The translations under genes and the position numbers were made by a program. Below, one piece after another: positions 26,120-41,000 of a DNA stretch of 64,000 nt (positions within the stretch are counted from its first letter, which is position 1; each line of letters starts with the position of its first letter). A model generated the notes under the pieces. It was not told where the DNA came from. It was given only the letters and a program-made list of their open reading frames with translations, and searched no databases. Location: contig JAOWCC010000577.1 in NCBI GenBank assembly GCA_030867875.1, forward strand, positions 156,046,344-156,110,343, written 5' to 3'. The stretch comes from Actinernus sp. WN-2022. Lineage: Eukaryota > Cnidaria > Anthozoa > Actiniaria > Actinernidae.

Positions 26120-28973
26120 GAGCATTTTACTTTGAATAGAGATTTCCTGTTCAGCGGCCTTTTCTTTCTGAACAATACTACTATATACACCTCAGTTCAA
26201 AAATGTTGTCCGGACAAACGTCTCCAATAAACTACGATGTAATTCGAAAATCGACTCGCAGGAGACCATAAATTTTACTGAACAAACCAGACTTTCAGCT
26301 ACAACCACCGTTCCATTTCAGTCTTCGAATGTTGTTTGTCGCTTGACCGGGACAACCTTTTTGAAATAGCTGTATATCAGCAACAAACAATAGGCCATAC
26401 TCCGCCGAGCCATGGAAAGGTGAAAGTTATCGATTAAATAATGATCCGTGTAAGAAGTACGATCAAATCCATTGTTCTGCGATATTAGCCGGGGGAGCGG
26501 GGGACTGGAACCGAGTCAGTAAAACTAATTCAATTAATAACTACAGTCAAAGTGAGCATTATTTTCCAAAAGAGCAAGTCAAATTTAGCTAGTCTGGTGA
26601 ACTTTGTCTCAATATTGACGATGCTAGAAGGCATCAAATATGTCAATTTTCCCATACAAACTCTCCTCATTTTTTTAACGTTTTCTCTCCAATTGTAAAA
26701 TTTTGGAGGGACAAAGAAATTTCAATTGCTTATAATTCAGACAAGATTCACTTGAATCACGTCAAACTTGGCACACATGCTAATTTTAACATGCTATATC
26801 ATGTGATGAACTTCATTTTAGAGTGATTCTGATAAACTCGGTCCCAGTCCCCTGCTCGTTTTGTTACCGGCCAATTGAGCCTCCCTTAACATGGGATTTG
26901 TCTGTGTTTTAGACTACGAAAACACTGGGTGATAATTATGAATATTCTAAAATAGAAGTAGTAAAAAGTCTTAGTTTCACTCCATTTTTATGAACAAATT
27001 CTCTTCCAACCAATAGGAGCAAAAATGCAGCCAAAAACAATTAGCTACGAAACAGGCACGATTGATAATTAAGGTTTCGAACATATGATTGCTTTATGAG
27101 GGGGACATTGGGGTTTGCGGTGTTGCGGTATGGGCCAGTTTTTACTGATTGCGGTATTTCGGTGAATTAAATCCGGTGATCTCAAATCCTGCGGTGTGCG
27201 TTGTTTGTGTTTTCAAACCTGCGGTGTTCGGTGAAACGTTTATTTTCAAAGTCAAATCCATGTAAATCACGGGACTCTTAAAAAAATATTGCGTCATTGC
27301 GGTGTCGGTATTTTGTCAACATTACATGCGGTGATGCGGTGTTTTCGGATTTTTTTTTGCGGTGTTGCGGTATTGAGAGCCCCCCAATGTCCCCCTCTTT
27401 TATAAACGACATTTGGAACCGCAGTGCAAATCGTAGTTTCAATATTTTGAAAAAGACGTCTCCTAACCTTTAGGGCGATTTTTATGTTTCAACAGGAGCT
27501 CCTGGTTTCAACCAATGATATCAATATTTTTTACAATACAAAATTAACACCTTGCTCCATCTGAAAGCCATTCGGTGCCGTACTTTTTACACACGAATCA
27601 CCATGTAGTTACACCAATTTATGAACAATTACCCTAACCAGTTATATTGTTGTCCGAAATGTAATTAAATGACTTCGCATCTTAAATTAATAACGTAGTT
27701 TCGATCTATGCTTCACGTGTACGTATTAAAAGGTTTCTATATGAGGCAATACAATACAATAACTTTTATTTTTTTAAACACGATAGGAATTAAAGCGATA
27801 CCGCTTATGGGGTCGTGTATCTAAAATTAATTAACAATGTATAAAATTAATGATTAATAATAACAATAATACCGTAGAGGACAAATTAATCCCAAAATTT
27901 AACTAGAATTATCACGCGTAATTTCAAATGCCGCCTACGCGAGCTTAATATAATCAGTTCTGCATCGTAATTTTCCTTCCATTTGACAAACGCGTGAAAT
28001 GTATCCCTAATTTCACTCGTCCCCATTCGATTACCTACACTAATAATAGTAATAATAATAATAATTTAAAAGTTATTTACAATTAAGAATACAATAAAAT
28101 CCTGTAATACTACTAATACCTCCGATAAAGTGGGCTATTTATGTTACAAACGTCATGCTAACGTTAATTTTACTCCGGCCGTAAATGGAAATTATTTTAC
28201 TCATGACATGACAGGTACATGTAACCCAAGGATTGCAAAATTGGGGTCGGTCAGAAATGTATCAGTTACTGTCGTATCGCACTGCTATGTCTTTTGTGTC
28301 TAACGTTATATTCCGCCATCACTGGAGACTTTTAAAATATGGTCAACACGCGTTCGCAGATGACGCAGATGAAACCGCGCGCATCCATCGCGCCACTCCC
28401 CCATCGCACCACTCCCCCTTCCTCTGCATGCGCGTCACTCATTTCCGTACCATGACTTTTTTCGGGTGGGAGGGGTGATAGATGGGATACAAATTCATCT
28501 TCTTTAATAGCTAAAGTTAAATTTAGTAACCCTAAGGTAACTCAAGCTCAAGGTGGAATTCTGTTTTTCTCTTAACTAAATGGTTCAGCCGGCGTATGTT
28601 CAAAGTTCAGTCATAACAAGGTATTTTTGTAGCTGAAATCGGAAACCATGCATGGCTCGTCAAACAACCAGATTCGTTTTTCATTGTCGCATCCGGATTA
28701 CCTAAGTGGCTAAAACATGTAAAAATGCCCTGCTGAAAACTGGTAAGGCGACAAGGCACGAGCTATATTTCCTTTTAATTTTTATGCATAAATATAATGT
28801 CTCGATAAAGTTGAGTAAATAAATGGCCAACCACTCCATATTTGGTGAGCGATCCAGCCTTTTCGGGGGGCGGGTCCCAAGTCACATTTACATCAGAGCT
28901 TCGTTCCTGAAACGCAGATACTTCCAACGGGTTGCTCACAGACTTCGACTCGGCTTCAAATAAGAACTTGATA
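26120..28973. other. Intergenic region and thymosin upstream DNA
   Basis: No gene recognised between ABHD18 and the thymosin gene apart from MITEs. A GC-box-like GGGGGGCGGG lies at 28,865-28,874, about 100 bp before the thymosin start codon. It may be part of the promoter, which I cannot define further. Confidence 0.4.
27098..27397. mobile_element. 300-bp MITE with internal GCGGT repeats
   Basis: The ends GAGGGGGACATTGGGG and their inverse CCCCAATGTCCCCCTC enclose many TGCGGTGTTGCGGT-like copies. Flanks resemble TTTAT on both sides, with a one-base offset on the right. Confidence 0.8.
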
Positions 28974-29079
28974 ATGGCAGCGCATATGCCAGACGTTTCG
29001 CAGGTTACTCAGTTCGATGCTGCAAAAAAGCTGAAGCACGTGCAGACCAAGGAAAAGAATACTTTACCGACGGACGAAA
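28974..29079 (+). CDS. Thymosin exon 1 (repeat 1)
   Basis: It starts MAAHMPDVSQV and carries LKHVQTKEKNTLP. It ends in phase 1 at GAA A/GTAAGC. Confidence 0.92.
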
Positions 29080-32000
29080 GTAAGCCATTCGATTAAAAGA
29101 TAAGATACAAAGATGTACAAAGAATGAAAGAGCAACCTTTATACCGATCAGAAACAACTCTAGTAATAGTTCCTGGCTCGTTGTAGCACACTTAGATAAT
29201 GCCAGGTTTTTCTGTTTTTCTATAGTAGGTCATATCTATTGGAAGTTGAAGAATTTTCATCGATTCTTGTAGATTTGTTCCTTGCACGAGGCCTGAAACT
29301 TTGCAGGTTTCTCGTCGTAGCTGTTTTATACTTATTCCAATTCTTCTTTCCTTAGCTATCAAGCAAGAACTACAGCCTGATGTCTTCCCAGACCGCTCAG
29401 AAGTAAAGAACTTCGATAAATCGAAGTTCCATCACGTCGAACCAAATGAGAAGAATCCTTTGCCCACCTCGGAAAGTACGTTCGCATGCATATTCGATAA
29501 TTTTATTTCAATTAATATCAAAATCGCATAAATGTATGCTTTTATGTCCCTGATCGGTGTTCATAGATTTATAAAGTAGGAGTCGTTTCCATTCAAAACA
29601 GATTATCGGGGCAGTATACCTTCAAATATGAAACTTGAAAGCACGAGTTCAAACTTTATAATTTATTTCACTTTTTCGAATTCTATTTCCAGCTATCAAG
29701 GACGAGAAGAGAACGGCTCCTTTCTCCGAAGTCGAAGTCTTCCAGATGAATAAGCTGAAACACGTGGAAACCGAGGAGAAAAACCCCCTTCCTGATGTTC
29801 AGAGTGAGTTATAGAAATGTTTTCAAAAGAGTATAGGTTTAAGCTTATATCTTTTGAATGAAGGGTGAAAAGAATTTGCTGACAATTGAATTGCACGTGA
29901 AGATCAAGAGTTATCATCTCCACGATGAAAACTTTCGGTTTTCTTTTGGAATATTCGTTTGAAAGATCACTGAATACAAGAACCAAAAACTCCAAGTAAG
30001 TTCTGGAACCGTTGCCATATGCTCATTAGTATTGCGGCCGACATATTGATCCCTGCATCAGAAAGTTATGTTTTTGCGCAATAAATTAAACTAACGTGCT
30101 CCTGAAACGCTGCCAGCTTGGGCCGACAGATTAGGAATTATTACAAAGTATTTCCGCTGAAACTCTTCTAAAGTTATATTTTCTTGTTTTGCTTGGTCAT
30201 TTCGATTTTTGCAAAATTTTCTTGTCACATTCACTTGGTAATATAAATATCGGCCTGACTTTCTACTTTGCATCAAATAAATACGGTACCTATATTTAGC
30301 GTTCTACATAATATAAACGACTATAAAATAATATATCAATGACGCACCCCAACTCCTATCTCGATTGACATCTACAAATTCTGATAGAGAACTTTATTCA
30401 AAACGTGGTTTATTTGTCGTGCAGAAAGAAAAGCTAATGAGAGGCCTATTAATAATTGAAATCTTGGCTCTTGTATTTGTTTTGGCCGAGACTGTTAGCA
30501 CGCTTCAAAATTGCAGCAAAAATGGGAAATATATTTTAACCTACAGCCTTTCCGGCTGAGTTATTAAAGTCCTTTCAATTTTGCTTGCTCTTGTTTTTCT
30601 TTCTTTTTAGAAACAATTTTACACATATTTTTTCTTCATTACGCTGAAACGTGCTTCGTTCATTATTATCAGAGAGATGAGAGATTTAAGTTGTAGAGAA
30701 CAAACTATTTTGTGTTTTCAACTTGAGCATCATTTCCTCCTCAGACAGTAAAAATAAAGTATGCCTCGTGCTTCTGTCATTATTAATTACACAAACTGTC
30801 ACAGGAGAATGAGTGCTATTTCTGTTTGTTATTTTTGGGTAGGTTTATGAATTATTTTGCTCATCAATCATTACTATTGTATTATTATGCTAATTATGGC
30901 AATAATATGTTTTCAGTATCCTTTCTTCTCATCTTAATTTTAATGTTATATGTTGTTTCCCATACAGGAATAATAATCTGAGAACTATATTGACCATATG
31001 TCATTCTTTTTCCCTTACTGTCTACCTTCGATTTGTTTTAAAGTGCTAGAAAATTGATAAATCCATCTGCTAAATAACCCATCCTCTACAAGTGCAGTAT
31101 AAATAATGATAGATAATTACCACTCCATTAAACAACTAAGCTCTCTTGACGGTGCTAGAGGTGCCAGTTCTGTTAATATTTAGGGTTTTATTTTACTCTT
31201 AATAATAAATTTATTGTTATGCACTTATCAGTGGCCATCCCGCTAATTAAAGCAGTAGCTTTAATTAGGAGCACAACGTTCCATGTGCTCTGAAAGAAGA
31301 AATCACTGACTAAGTCGTTACAAATCCTTGAGGAAGTGCAAAAAGCATTCAGTCCCCCAGGATAAAAACTGGCTACAAAAGTGAAAAAAATCCCCAGGGA
31401 TGCCTGCATATGTCCCCAGGGATGCCTGCATATGTCCCCAGGGTAACCCCCTCCTCCTCCCGGATGGGGGCTGAATTTGGGGAGTGGTCATAATAAAGTA
31501 TTTAAACATTCACAAATGACTGATTCTTGGTCCTGCTGGTCTCTAAAACCCAGGGTAATCAGACTGTTCAATGGAATACAATTTTAAATGAGAGGTGAAG
31601 AGGAGAGGAAATGGTCTCTAGTCAAATCCGTTGAGAATCTGATTTCCATGTGCTGCAATTGAAATCAAACATGTCAAACCAATTTTTTTTGGCGATGTAT
31701 GGTATGCTATTGAAAATTACCATTTTGAATTGCTACTTTGATTTGCCAGTTCACGTGTTGATAGGTCAATCAGTGTTAGAAATATCCAAATTAGTAAAAA
31801 ATATTCCCAACTGAGCAAGCTAAAGCACAACATTTTAGGAGAGTATACTGGTATGCCATTACTGGAGGCTAGCTGTTCCCTTTATTCAGCAGAAGTGATG
31901 TCAGACATACAACACGACAACTAGCTGGCATGGCTACTTTTTTTATGCACATTATTTCACACAAACTCGCAAGAATAAATATATATTTCTTCTTGTGTAC

Positions 32001-35000
32001 GAGAATAAGTTTTTAGCAGAAAATGTAATTTCTCTTTGGATGAGTAAACAAGCATAGTGAAGTGCATGAAGGAAATTAAGAGAAATTAGTTCCTAATCGA
32101 AAGGAAACACTGTCTATTGTTTGTGCTGTCAAGTGCCAGCCAATCAGATTTCACTAGATTAGTTGAATATGTAATGAGCATCTTGTTTATAAGGGAATGT
32201 GTTAGGATTATTCAGTTATCGTGGTTCTGATCTGACTCAAATAAATTATAATGTCTAATTTTAGGTAAGCTGGAAGTAAAGTAAATAAAGTAGACTGGAA
32301 CTAGCTACAATGTAGCTGATTAGAACTATCCCACCGGATATGTGCTTGTGTGTTGATCTTTAGATTAGGAATATTCCTCCCAAGGTATTGTGTTGTGCAG
32401 GCATGCATTGCACATGTATAAAATTATGTTGTCACTTCTGCTGAATATATCTGAACAAAGGGAGCAGCCTCAAATAATGGTGGATGTTTAGATTTAATAC
32501 TACCCTGCATGCATGAGTTAAAAAAAAGTAAGACTTCCTGTCATCGTATTGGAAAATGGTTTGTACTGGTAATAATAGGAACTTTACTTTATGAATATAT
32601 GCAATAATATTGATATGTCAAAATTTGACCATAGTGGCACTTTGAGTGAACAACAGCCAGTGTTTACTGCCCCCATGAGCTTCTAATGAAACACCTGCAA
32701 ACCAATGTACCTATATTTCTGTATAGTTAATACTACATATCAAACAAGAGGCCCTGAGTGGCCTTAACTCGGGCCACCTAGGAATAGGTGAATACATGAA
32801 TACATGTAGTTCATGGAGTTCCAACATATTTTTGTGTCATACATGGTTTGTGCTAGGGTAGCCAGATAATAGAAGTCCTCAGCTTGCCTGTTTGTTGCCC
32901 CATTTCAAACCACGTGATAGTTCTCCAGAAGATTCAGTGCTTTGTTTTCCAATTATAGAAATTGGGACATTTCCTCTTTGGGATACAAAAAAATAAAAAT
33001 GCATTATTCAAGGAGTCAGGTGGTCTGAAATGGTAGAACAAACAGGCAAGCTAACTAGGTCTTTTGATTCACTGTTCATGCTCATGATCATTTATATATA
33101 ATGGGAATCACCTTCTGTAGGAATGCAATCACATGGTTGTACTAGATGGCAAACAAATATTCTTAATTCATATATTTAAAGGCACTTGTATGAGATCGGT
33201 AGTGTTTTTAGAAAAACCTGTTTGTAAATGCTATTTTCCACTTCTAATCGATTGCCAATCTTTGTACACAGCGTTTTTAAAGATAGCTTGCCATCCAGCA
33301 TCCATGGCAACGTCTTTCCCATGGCCACAGGCCACAAGCTCAATTCATTCGTTCACAAAGTATTATACCAGCACATGACTGTTTCCTGCAAAAGGCTTAT
33401 CACAACTGCTCCCAGTAATTATAATAAATCAACTTCACATAACACACTCTCTGAACTAACTTGCTCAAAAATATTACAAATATTAATTGAGTTTTTTTGT
33501 ATTTTTAGAAAACAATTCTTTTTAGCAGGGTTTAACCAACCCATACTTTTCAACATTCTTAGAAATCAATGCTTTTCAGTAGGATTAATGGACTGATAGT
33601 ATTATTTCTAACTTCACTGTCTATTATATTGTGGAATACATGTAACTTTTTTTTTAGCTAATAATAGCTATTGATACCCCTTGTGAATATTTAGGGATAA
33701 TTAAGTCATCTATCTAGATCTGCATGCAGTTTCATTTTCGAGTAGAGGCTAGTGTTCATTTTCTACATCTTGCATGAGGCTGAAATTTATAACGAATCGT
33801 ATGTAATTTCCACTCGTTTTCTTCGATCACTCGGCTTTCCCGAATTCCTACTATGTCATGAAGTGACTGAGTGAAAATACCGATGCTGGCCATGGCCTAC
33901 AACAGAAATTGGGCTATTTTAACTGCTATATTTGATGCCATTACTTTTAACAGAAACGAATATTAAACAAGAAGATACTGGTATCAATATTTAAAAGTCC
34001 TCCTGACGCTTAACGAGAGGAGGTACTAAGCTGGCTTGATATCAAAGAACTGATGATGGATCATGTCAAGTTTACAACACCATTTGACAATGGAGTCGTA
34101 ACTACATAAGCTTAGATTGTAAACATGATCCGAACTGAAAAATTAGGCCATTTACTATATATTTTAAGCCATTATTTTGAAAAGGCACGAATAAACACGA
34201 CACTACTACAATCTGGTAAAGTTTATATAATTTGTTTACTTACATATGTCGATTATTACTGGTCCCCGTGCATTCAGGAGCACCAGTTATCTTGTCGTAG
34301 AATGTGCAAAATTTCACTCTAAAGTCCATAAAACTTTTGTCAGCCCTAGAAAAACTCAATATCTTAGCATTTCAGTTGAAGAAACTTTTGGTTTTAGCCA
34401 AATAACAGCTACAAATGGCACAAAACACTTTAGTCTTTGCTCGCATTCAAACTCTTCGTATTTCCGAAGTCTATCAGTGTCCACGTGCACAGTGCTTTCT
34501 GATTGGTTGACGGCGAAATACCTCAAAACAAAAAATAAAAAAGACTTGTGATTTCTGACTCGAGCCGGCCGAAGGCCTGGCCTGAGTAATTAATTCCCCT
34601 AGCTGGGTCATTAAATCCATAGCCCTCTGGTCAAAGTCCAATTTGTCTATTTCTGGGCTAGCAATTTCTAAGGGTACATATGAGTGGGTGTTTTCACATT
34701 CAGTAACTCGATAGAGCATTCATGTCACCATTCCGTGCTTGTGAAGTCTACTATCAATAATTTAATACAAGAGGATGCATGCAGCTGCATGCAGCCTGAA
34801 CTCCGGCTTATTTTTTGGAAAGGTATAATGTGGACGATCTCGTACACCTGCATGTTTGGCACTTTATGAACACAAAGATGTGAAAGTACACATGCACAGT
34901 CGGTCTGATCTAAAACTCCATGAGTCGGAACACGGGTGAACATTAGTGAACACAAGTACAACACAGTAGTGAACACAAACGACTTCAAGTAAGCCAACTC

Positions 35001-38000
35001 CACAAGTCTTCATATTATTTTGAATTAGCAAAAAAATATCACACAAAAAAATCACTACGTATTTTTGCGCTACCTGTGTTATTGTTAGGGTACCCTGGCT
35101 TAGTTGTTTTTCATTAAGGTACCTTCTTTTGGTATTTGGATCCTAGTATTTGCATACTGGGTAAGTTAAAATAATGCTGCATTAGCCTGCAGTAACAGCC
35201 AATTGCATTACTATCTATGACCCAGTGTGCGAGGCCATGAATCAGTCAGATTTCTTCAGTGGCAGTGGCAAATCTCATCTCTATGGCTAAATAGTATTTT
35301 TAACTAAAACCATGATACTGATACTTTAACATTTTCTTAATAATTGGACTGTGCAGTGTTCTATTATGATTGTTCTTTAAAGTCAAATCCAAAGTTCTGT
35401 GTTCAAAAGACTTCACATATTCGCAATATTTGTTTCAGACAGTATTTCTTCAATTTCCTACGACATCACTCCAATCATTTTGCAACGTTGCTCTAGATAT
35501 TCCAATTTTGTTGCTAACCAGTTCATATATAAAATCTTTGTTTCCTTTCTTTTGAAGTGTTTTTCTTGTCGTTCTCTGTCCATTCTAGTGGTTTTTCCGT
35601 TTTTTTTTAAGCCATAATTTATTTTAACTGTTTTCTAGTCATCAATTTACGTTTTTTTAGTCCTTTTTACCATGCTATGTAGAAAGGTTTTTTTCACTCA
35701 TAAATGTGAAGAATTGAATTTGACAGTAAAAAAAATCGATGGAATGGAAACTACAGCAAAATGTAGATTAAATGAGCATTGATCAGCTCTGTTGGTAACT
35801 AGTTTCAATAAAATTAACAGAATGGAAATTTGCAAACTTAATACTTTGCAGTAACACAAGTTTATTATATACCGGTATTTAAAATAAATCTTAAAGGGAT
35901 ACCCGAGTGAAAAACACATTGGGGCTCAAAATAATCTTCAACATGTTCTTTGTTCAGAAAATGTATTAAAATTTGATCAAACGTTTTTAGTATTAAGAAC
36001 GAGCACCTCAAAGTTGGCCCCGCGAAGACATGGGCGCCGCCATCTTTGTTTGCATTTACGGAAGTGACGTCACTTCGTCCCACCAGCGTATCGCGGCTAC
36101 TTGTCTTTGTATAATTTTCACACGCTCGGAATTAAAGTGGATATATTTTCATCGAGATTGCAGAGGAATTCTTACAGAAACCGGAATTATGATGAAGACG
36201 ACATTATGAGAAAAGTTCAGAAGACTGGGAGGAGGAAGAAAAGCATTGGGAAGGCGAGAAATTATCAGACGAACAACAAGGTCTCGTAACTGCCATTTAA
36301 TAACAGCAAAACAACATGGCTAACATGGCTTAAAAGACTCGAGTGACTTCTGAATAAGTATAAGAACTACAATGTATGTGAGGTACAGTTAAGGCGTTTA
36401 TCATCCTAAAAACACCTAATAAGTGAGAGAGTGATACGCTGGTGGGACGAAGTGACGTCACTTCCGTAAATGCAAACAAAGATGGCGGCGCCCATGTCTT
36501 CGTGGGGCCAACTTCGAGGTGCTCGTTCTTAATACTAAAAACCTTTGATCAAATTTTAATACATTTTCTGAACAAAGAACATGTTGAAGATTCTTTTGAG
36601 CCCCAATGTGTTTTTCACTCGGGTATCCCTTTAACATCTCGTTTAAAGATTTTTGCTTTTTACGAAAAAACGAGTGGTAGAATTAAGCATATTACATCTC
36701 CAAAAATATTTTGTATCTTGGAATTAGGTTTTGTGTTTACTATTCTTCAATAACTGATGGTCCAAAAAATCTCCATGATCCTGCTGAAAAGAGTGAAACT
36801 TTATGATAACCATTCTGCTGTCACAATACCCATGGGGCCACCTTAGAAATATTTTATTGCCGAAACTTGGCAATGACTGCCATAAGTTGGTAACCCTAAT
36901 TTATTTGCTGTTGTCCAGATATCCGAGCTGAGATGATGCCTGATGTCAAACCAGACAGGTCAGATGTCCTCATCTTTGATGCCAGCAAACTAAAACATGT
37001 GGAAACGCTGGAGAAGAATGTAATGCCATCAAGTGAAAGTATGTTCCACTTCTCTTTGGAGAGAATGCACACCTTACGTTAAAATAATGTTGATGTCTAA
37101 ATGTTGTGCACTTTACTGAGATGTATTGTTGATTTTTATACAGTCATTAAAGAGGAGTCCATCGATTCCCGAGCAGAGGTGAAGTCGTTTGACCACTCAA
37201 AGCTCAAGCATGTTGAAACAGAGGAGAAAAACACACTGCCGACCCCTCAAAGTACATAATATTCTTTACCATTAATATAAATCCTGATGGGGAGTAAACC
37301 ATGAATGAATGGGGTGATGTGTAAACTGTTATTCCACCTTGTTTTTGGCTACAAACTACTAAATAATTAGAAAGAAAGTTAGGCCCATTCTAGTCAGCTG
37401 CGAACAAAATTCAAGTGTGTTCAGACTCATTCAAAGATTGATTTGGGACTGAAAATGTTTTTATTTCTATTTGGGGTTAGTAATTTTTAGAGGGTTTAAT
37501 TGTATGAAAACGTATAGAAAATGCAGGTTACATTAAAATAGGTTCACTAGAAAAATAATAAATCAATTGAGCAATAATTTGTGATCCATGTTCTGATCAA
37601 CCGATCCAAATTGTCCAAGGTGTGTTCATGAAGTCACTGACTCGGCAAATTCGATCGTTTTGAGCAATCTTGAGGCATATGTGTTTGATCTGAGTTCATT
37701 GTTTGTTGATTTTCGGCCTCCAATAATGGTGGATGCTTAGAATCAATACTCGGACTGTTAAAAAAATAAGACTTCTGTCTGTCATCATATCGAAAAACTG
37801 TTTGCCCTGGTAATATGGGCCGTGCCAAGCAAAAAGGCACCTTACATGTATGACATCTTTTGCCGATTTTGAGTTAAGGGCAGTTTGGAACAGTTGCACA
37901 ACTGATTTAGATAAAGGAAAAATTATTTGCCAAAATTAATAGTTTCTAAAGTAGAAAAATCGCTGTTGAAAAGTTGCTACTCAAATGACCATTCTCATTT

Positions 38001-41000
38001 TGTTAACATTTGATTGCCCAATGAAAAGAGAATGCGAGCTACATGTAGATGTAATATTTATAGCGAACTCGCCATCTTATCTGTACAGGAGTAATGTTGT
38101 GTAGCTTTCAAATTTATAGTAGAGGAAAATGTTAAACTTTGATTTTATTAGAGGTAATTAAGCTGCTTGGAAAACTACTCTAGACCGTAAAAACTTCATG
38201 GCTTCCTTTCATAATCTAAGTCAAAGCTCTTCCACTTTTCTTTCATTTTTATCCGAATCAAACAGATTTGTGGAAGTAATTTTGATTCTACTGATTCTTT
38301 GGTAGCCTGCGAACTGCTTTCTCTAAATGACGTCACGTCATATTAGGTTGCTTGGTGTTGCCTATATAGTAACTCAACTTTATGAACATGCAAAAAACAT
38401 TGATGTGTCGATTAGATCGTAGTGGCACTTTAAAGCTACTTCTGGTGAATGTATAAAATTTAATGCTGACTTGATCTGCCTTCTAGAAATCCTGACAAGA
38501 AACCCAATCCCAACTCGCAGCACCAAAATTAATGTAATTGACTTGTATGTGTCCTGAGCTGTAAAAATCTTGACTAGAGAGCAGATTACAAACAAACAAA
38601 CAAACAGTGAATTGTTAATGTTAATACCCCTTTGTAAAATCGATTCACTGACTGGCACTATAATTATTTGGTAGTTGTTTTTGTGTGTGGTATTTGTGTG
38701 TGCGAATGTAGAGTCATTGTAAATAGTTTAGTTGTTGTTGTTCTAGCTCGTGCTGTCCTAGCTTTAAGTTCGTTAGTTTAGTTCGTTGGACAGCATGCCA
38801 GGAAGCCTTCAAATATATGGTGTATTATTGTTTTCTTACTGTTGTACATTTGTGATTGTAGTCAGTTTTTCGTAGAGGTTTGAGAGCACTTATACATGCA
38901 TCAGGAGTTCCGGACTTCCGGTTGGATCACACTGTATTCTGGGTAGGTGGGCTCAGAAAAGTGGGCATCAACTTCCAGAGCGGCCATATTGGATTTGAGC
39001 GCAGTCAACTTGGAAACTTTATTAATCCCGTTCTAAAGCTTAAACATCGACTTAGAACTCCCAACTGAAGAATCTGTAAAGGTAAGATATTCCGTGTATT
39101 AGGTAGTAAGTTTTTGAACTTGCAAAGGAGCAAAAATTGACTGCACTAAAATCCAATATGGCCGATCTAGAAGTTGATGCCCACTTTTCTGAGCCCACCT
39201 ACCCAGAATGCAGTGTGATCCAACCGGAAGTCCGAACTCCTGATGCATGTATATAAGAGGTGTTGTGCACTTAAGAGGTGTTGTGCACTTAAGAGGTGTT
39301 GTGGTCATTTGATCCGTTCAACTTGTACTCCCACGTACACCTCATGTCATTGATTATGGCCAACAGCGAATCAGAAAGCTACAATCTAGACAATAATATA
39401 CTGGTAGTTAATTGTAATTTAAAGAATACATTGGGATAGTCTATGGTTTAGAGTGCTCATTGTTGACATCAATTCTGCAAATAATATTTTTGATAAATTG
39501 TTTGCTTGTAATCTTAAATATCCATCATTCATTTGCTTTCATGATAATTTTCAGCACTTCATGCTGAGCTGGTACCAAAAAACAAGCCTGACCGTTCTGA
39601 GGTGTCTTCATTTGATCACAACAAGCTGAAGCATGTTGCCACCCAGGAGAAAGTCATACTTCCTTCTCAACAAGGTACACATAGATTGTAGACTTTTTCA
39701 AATTCCTTAACCATTTTTTTCAAAACAGCTTTAGTGCACACCTGTCTATCATTAAATTTGTGTCTGGTAGTTGTAGATTCACAGTAAAACTGCCAAAGTG
39801 CATCACTTTGGCTAGCTGCTGTCTGTCAGTCCACCTCAAAGAAACAAGATGACATTTTGGTGGTTATTTTTTTATGTGAAACAAATCTAATTCCCATCTT
39901 TACAATGATGTACCAAGACATATTTAGCTATCTACTTCTAAATACACTTTCTTGACCTGATTACTATCAAACTCAAATAAAATAACTCAGTTAAACAGTC
40001 CCAAATTGTTTCACTTTCACCATAAATTATTGCCCACTTTATTGCAGCAGTATTTTTCTGATCATTTTCTTGTTTAATCAGGATAAAACGGATTAATAAT
40101 TATTTCATACTGCTATTTTCAGTAAAGCACATCATGCCCACTTTTAGGGCAGGTTTTAATTGAGTGTCGAAAAGTAATTGCTTTCAAATTGATTGGTTTG
40201 TTATCCATGATTGCGTTTACTTTGCAACATGATTGGTTGAAGTAAAACCAATCGTGAATTACTTCAGTTTGTGATTGATGCATTGATGTTTTTACTTTAA
40301 TTGGCTAACTGGTTTTGGTTTTACAACACTCAATTGAAACCGCTTTAGGGCATTCCAGACATGTCTCTTCTCAGGTGTCAAACAACTGTTTCATAGCACA
40401 TGAACTTGGCATTGACAACACAAAAATTATGTACCAAATTTACTTAATAATATTAATCCTTCAACAATGAGTAATCTTACAAACATTGTACCAGTAGTCT
40501 TACTCAGAATGCCTGCTCCTTTTTTTTTATTTCATAGTCTGATTAATGGGTAATTCACGACCAGTGGTCCCCTTGTTATGTTGAAATCATGATATTAAAG
40601 AATGTCAACAGTAACACTTTGCACGGGTTTGATATGAAATTTGTTACTTGAAAACATAAAAACAAACATTGTTTTCAGAAGGTGTGCAACAATAGCTATG
40701 CCCTCACAAAGCATAAGTGTTGACAGAGAGTCTTTAAAGTAAGAGATCATAACTGGATCATTATAATCCAACCACAGAATATACATGTAATAATAATAGA
40801 TCATAATAGGATTATTTATAATCCATGGAGCATATTAAGATTATTATAATCCAAGAATTATAATTTAATATTACTAGATCGTAATAGGATTAATAATTGT
40901 AATGGTTTAGGCACATCTTGGACTGGAATTATAATAATCTATTTGTAGATAATAACACTTTACTAGATTTTAATAATTTATTCATTAAGTTTAAGATTAA

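Larger units (their letters stand above)
29804..36918. other. Thymosin intron 3 (7.1 kb)
   Basis: No further thymosin exon found inside. It contains copy A of a three-copy dispersed repeat (33,126-33,400), a dispersed repeat at 32,471-32,650 related to 37,718-38,437, two tandem CCCCAGGGATGCCTGCATATGT-like units (about 31,390-31,445) and the TTAA MITE at 35,895-36,630. Confidence 0.6.

Noticed and set aside
36101..36289. Small open frame in the centre of the TTAA MITE
   Set aside because: 62 codons, no recognisable transposase motif; probably chance.
39555..39674. Suspected frameshift in thymosin exon 6
   Set aside because: On recounting, the exon is 120 nt and keeps phase 1 at both ends; my first reading had duplicated a base.
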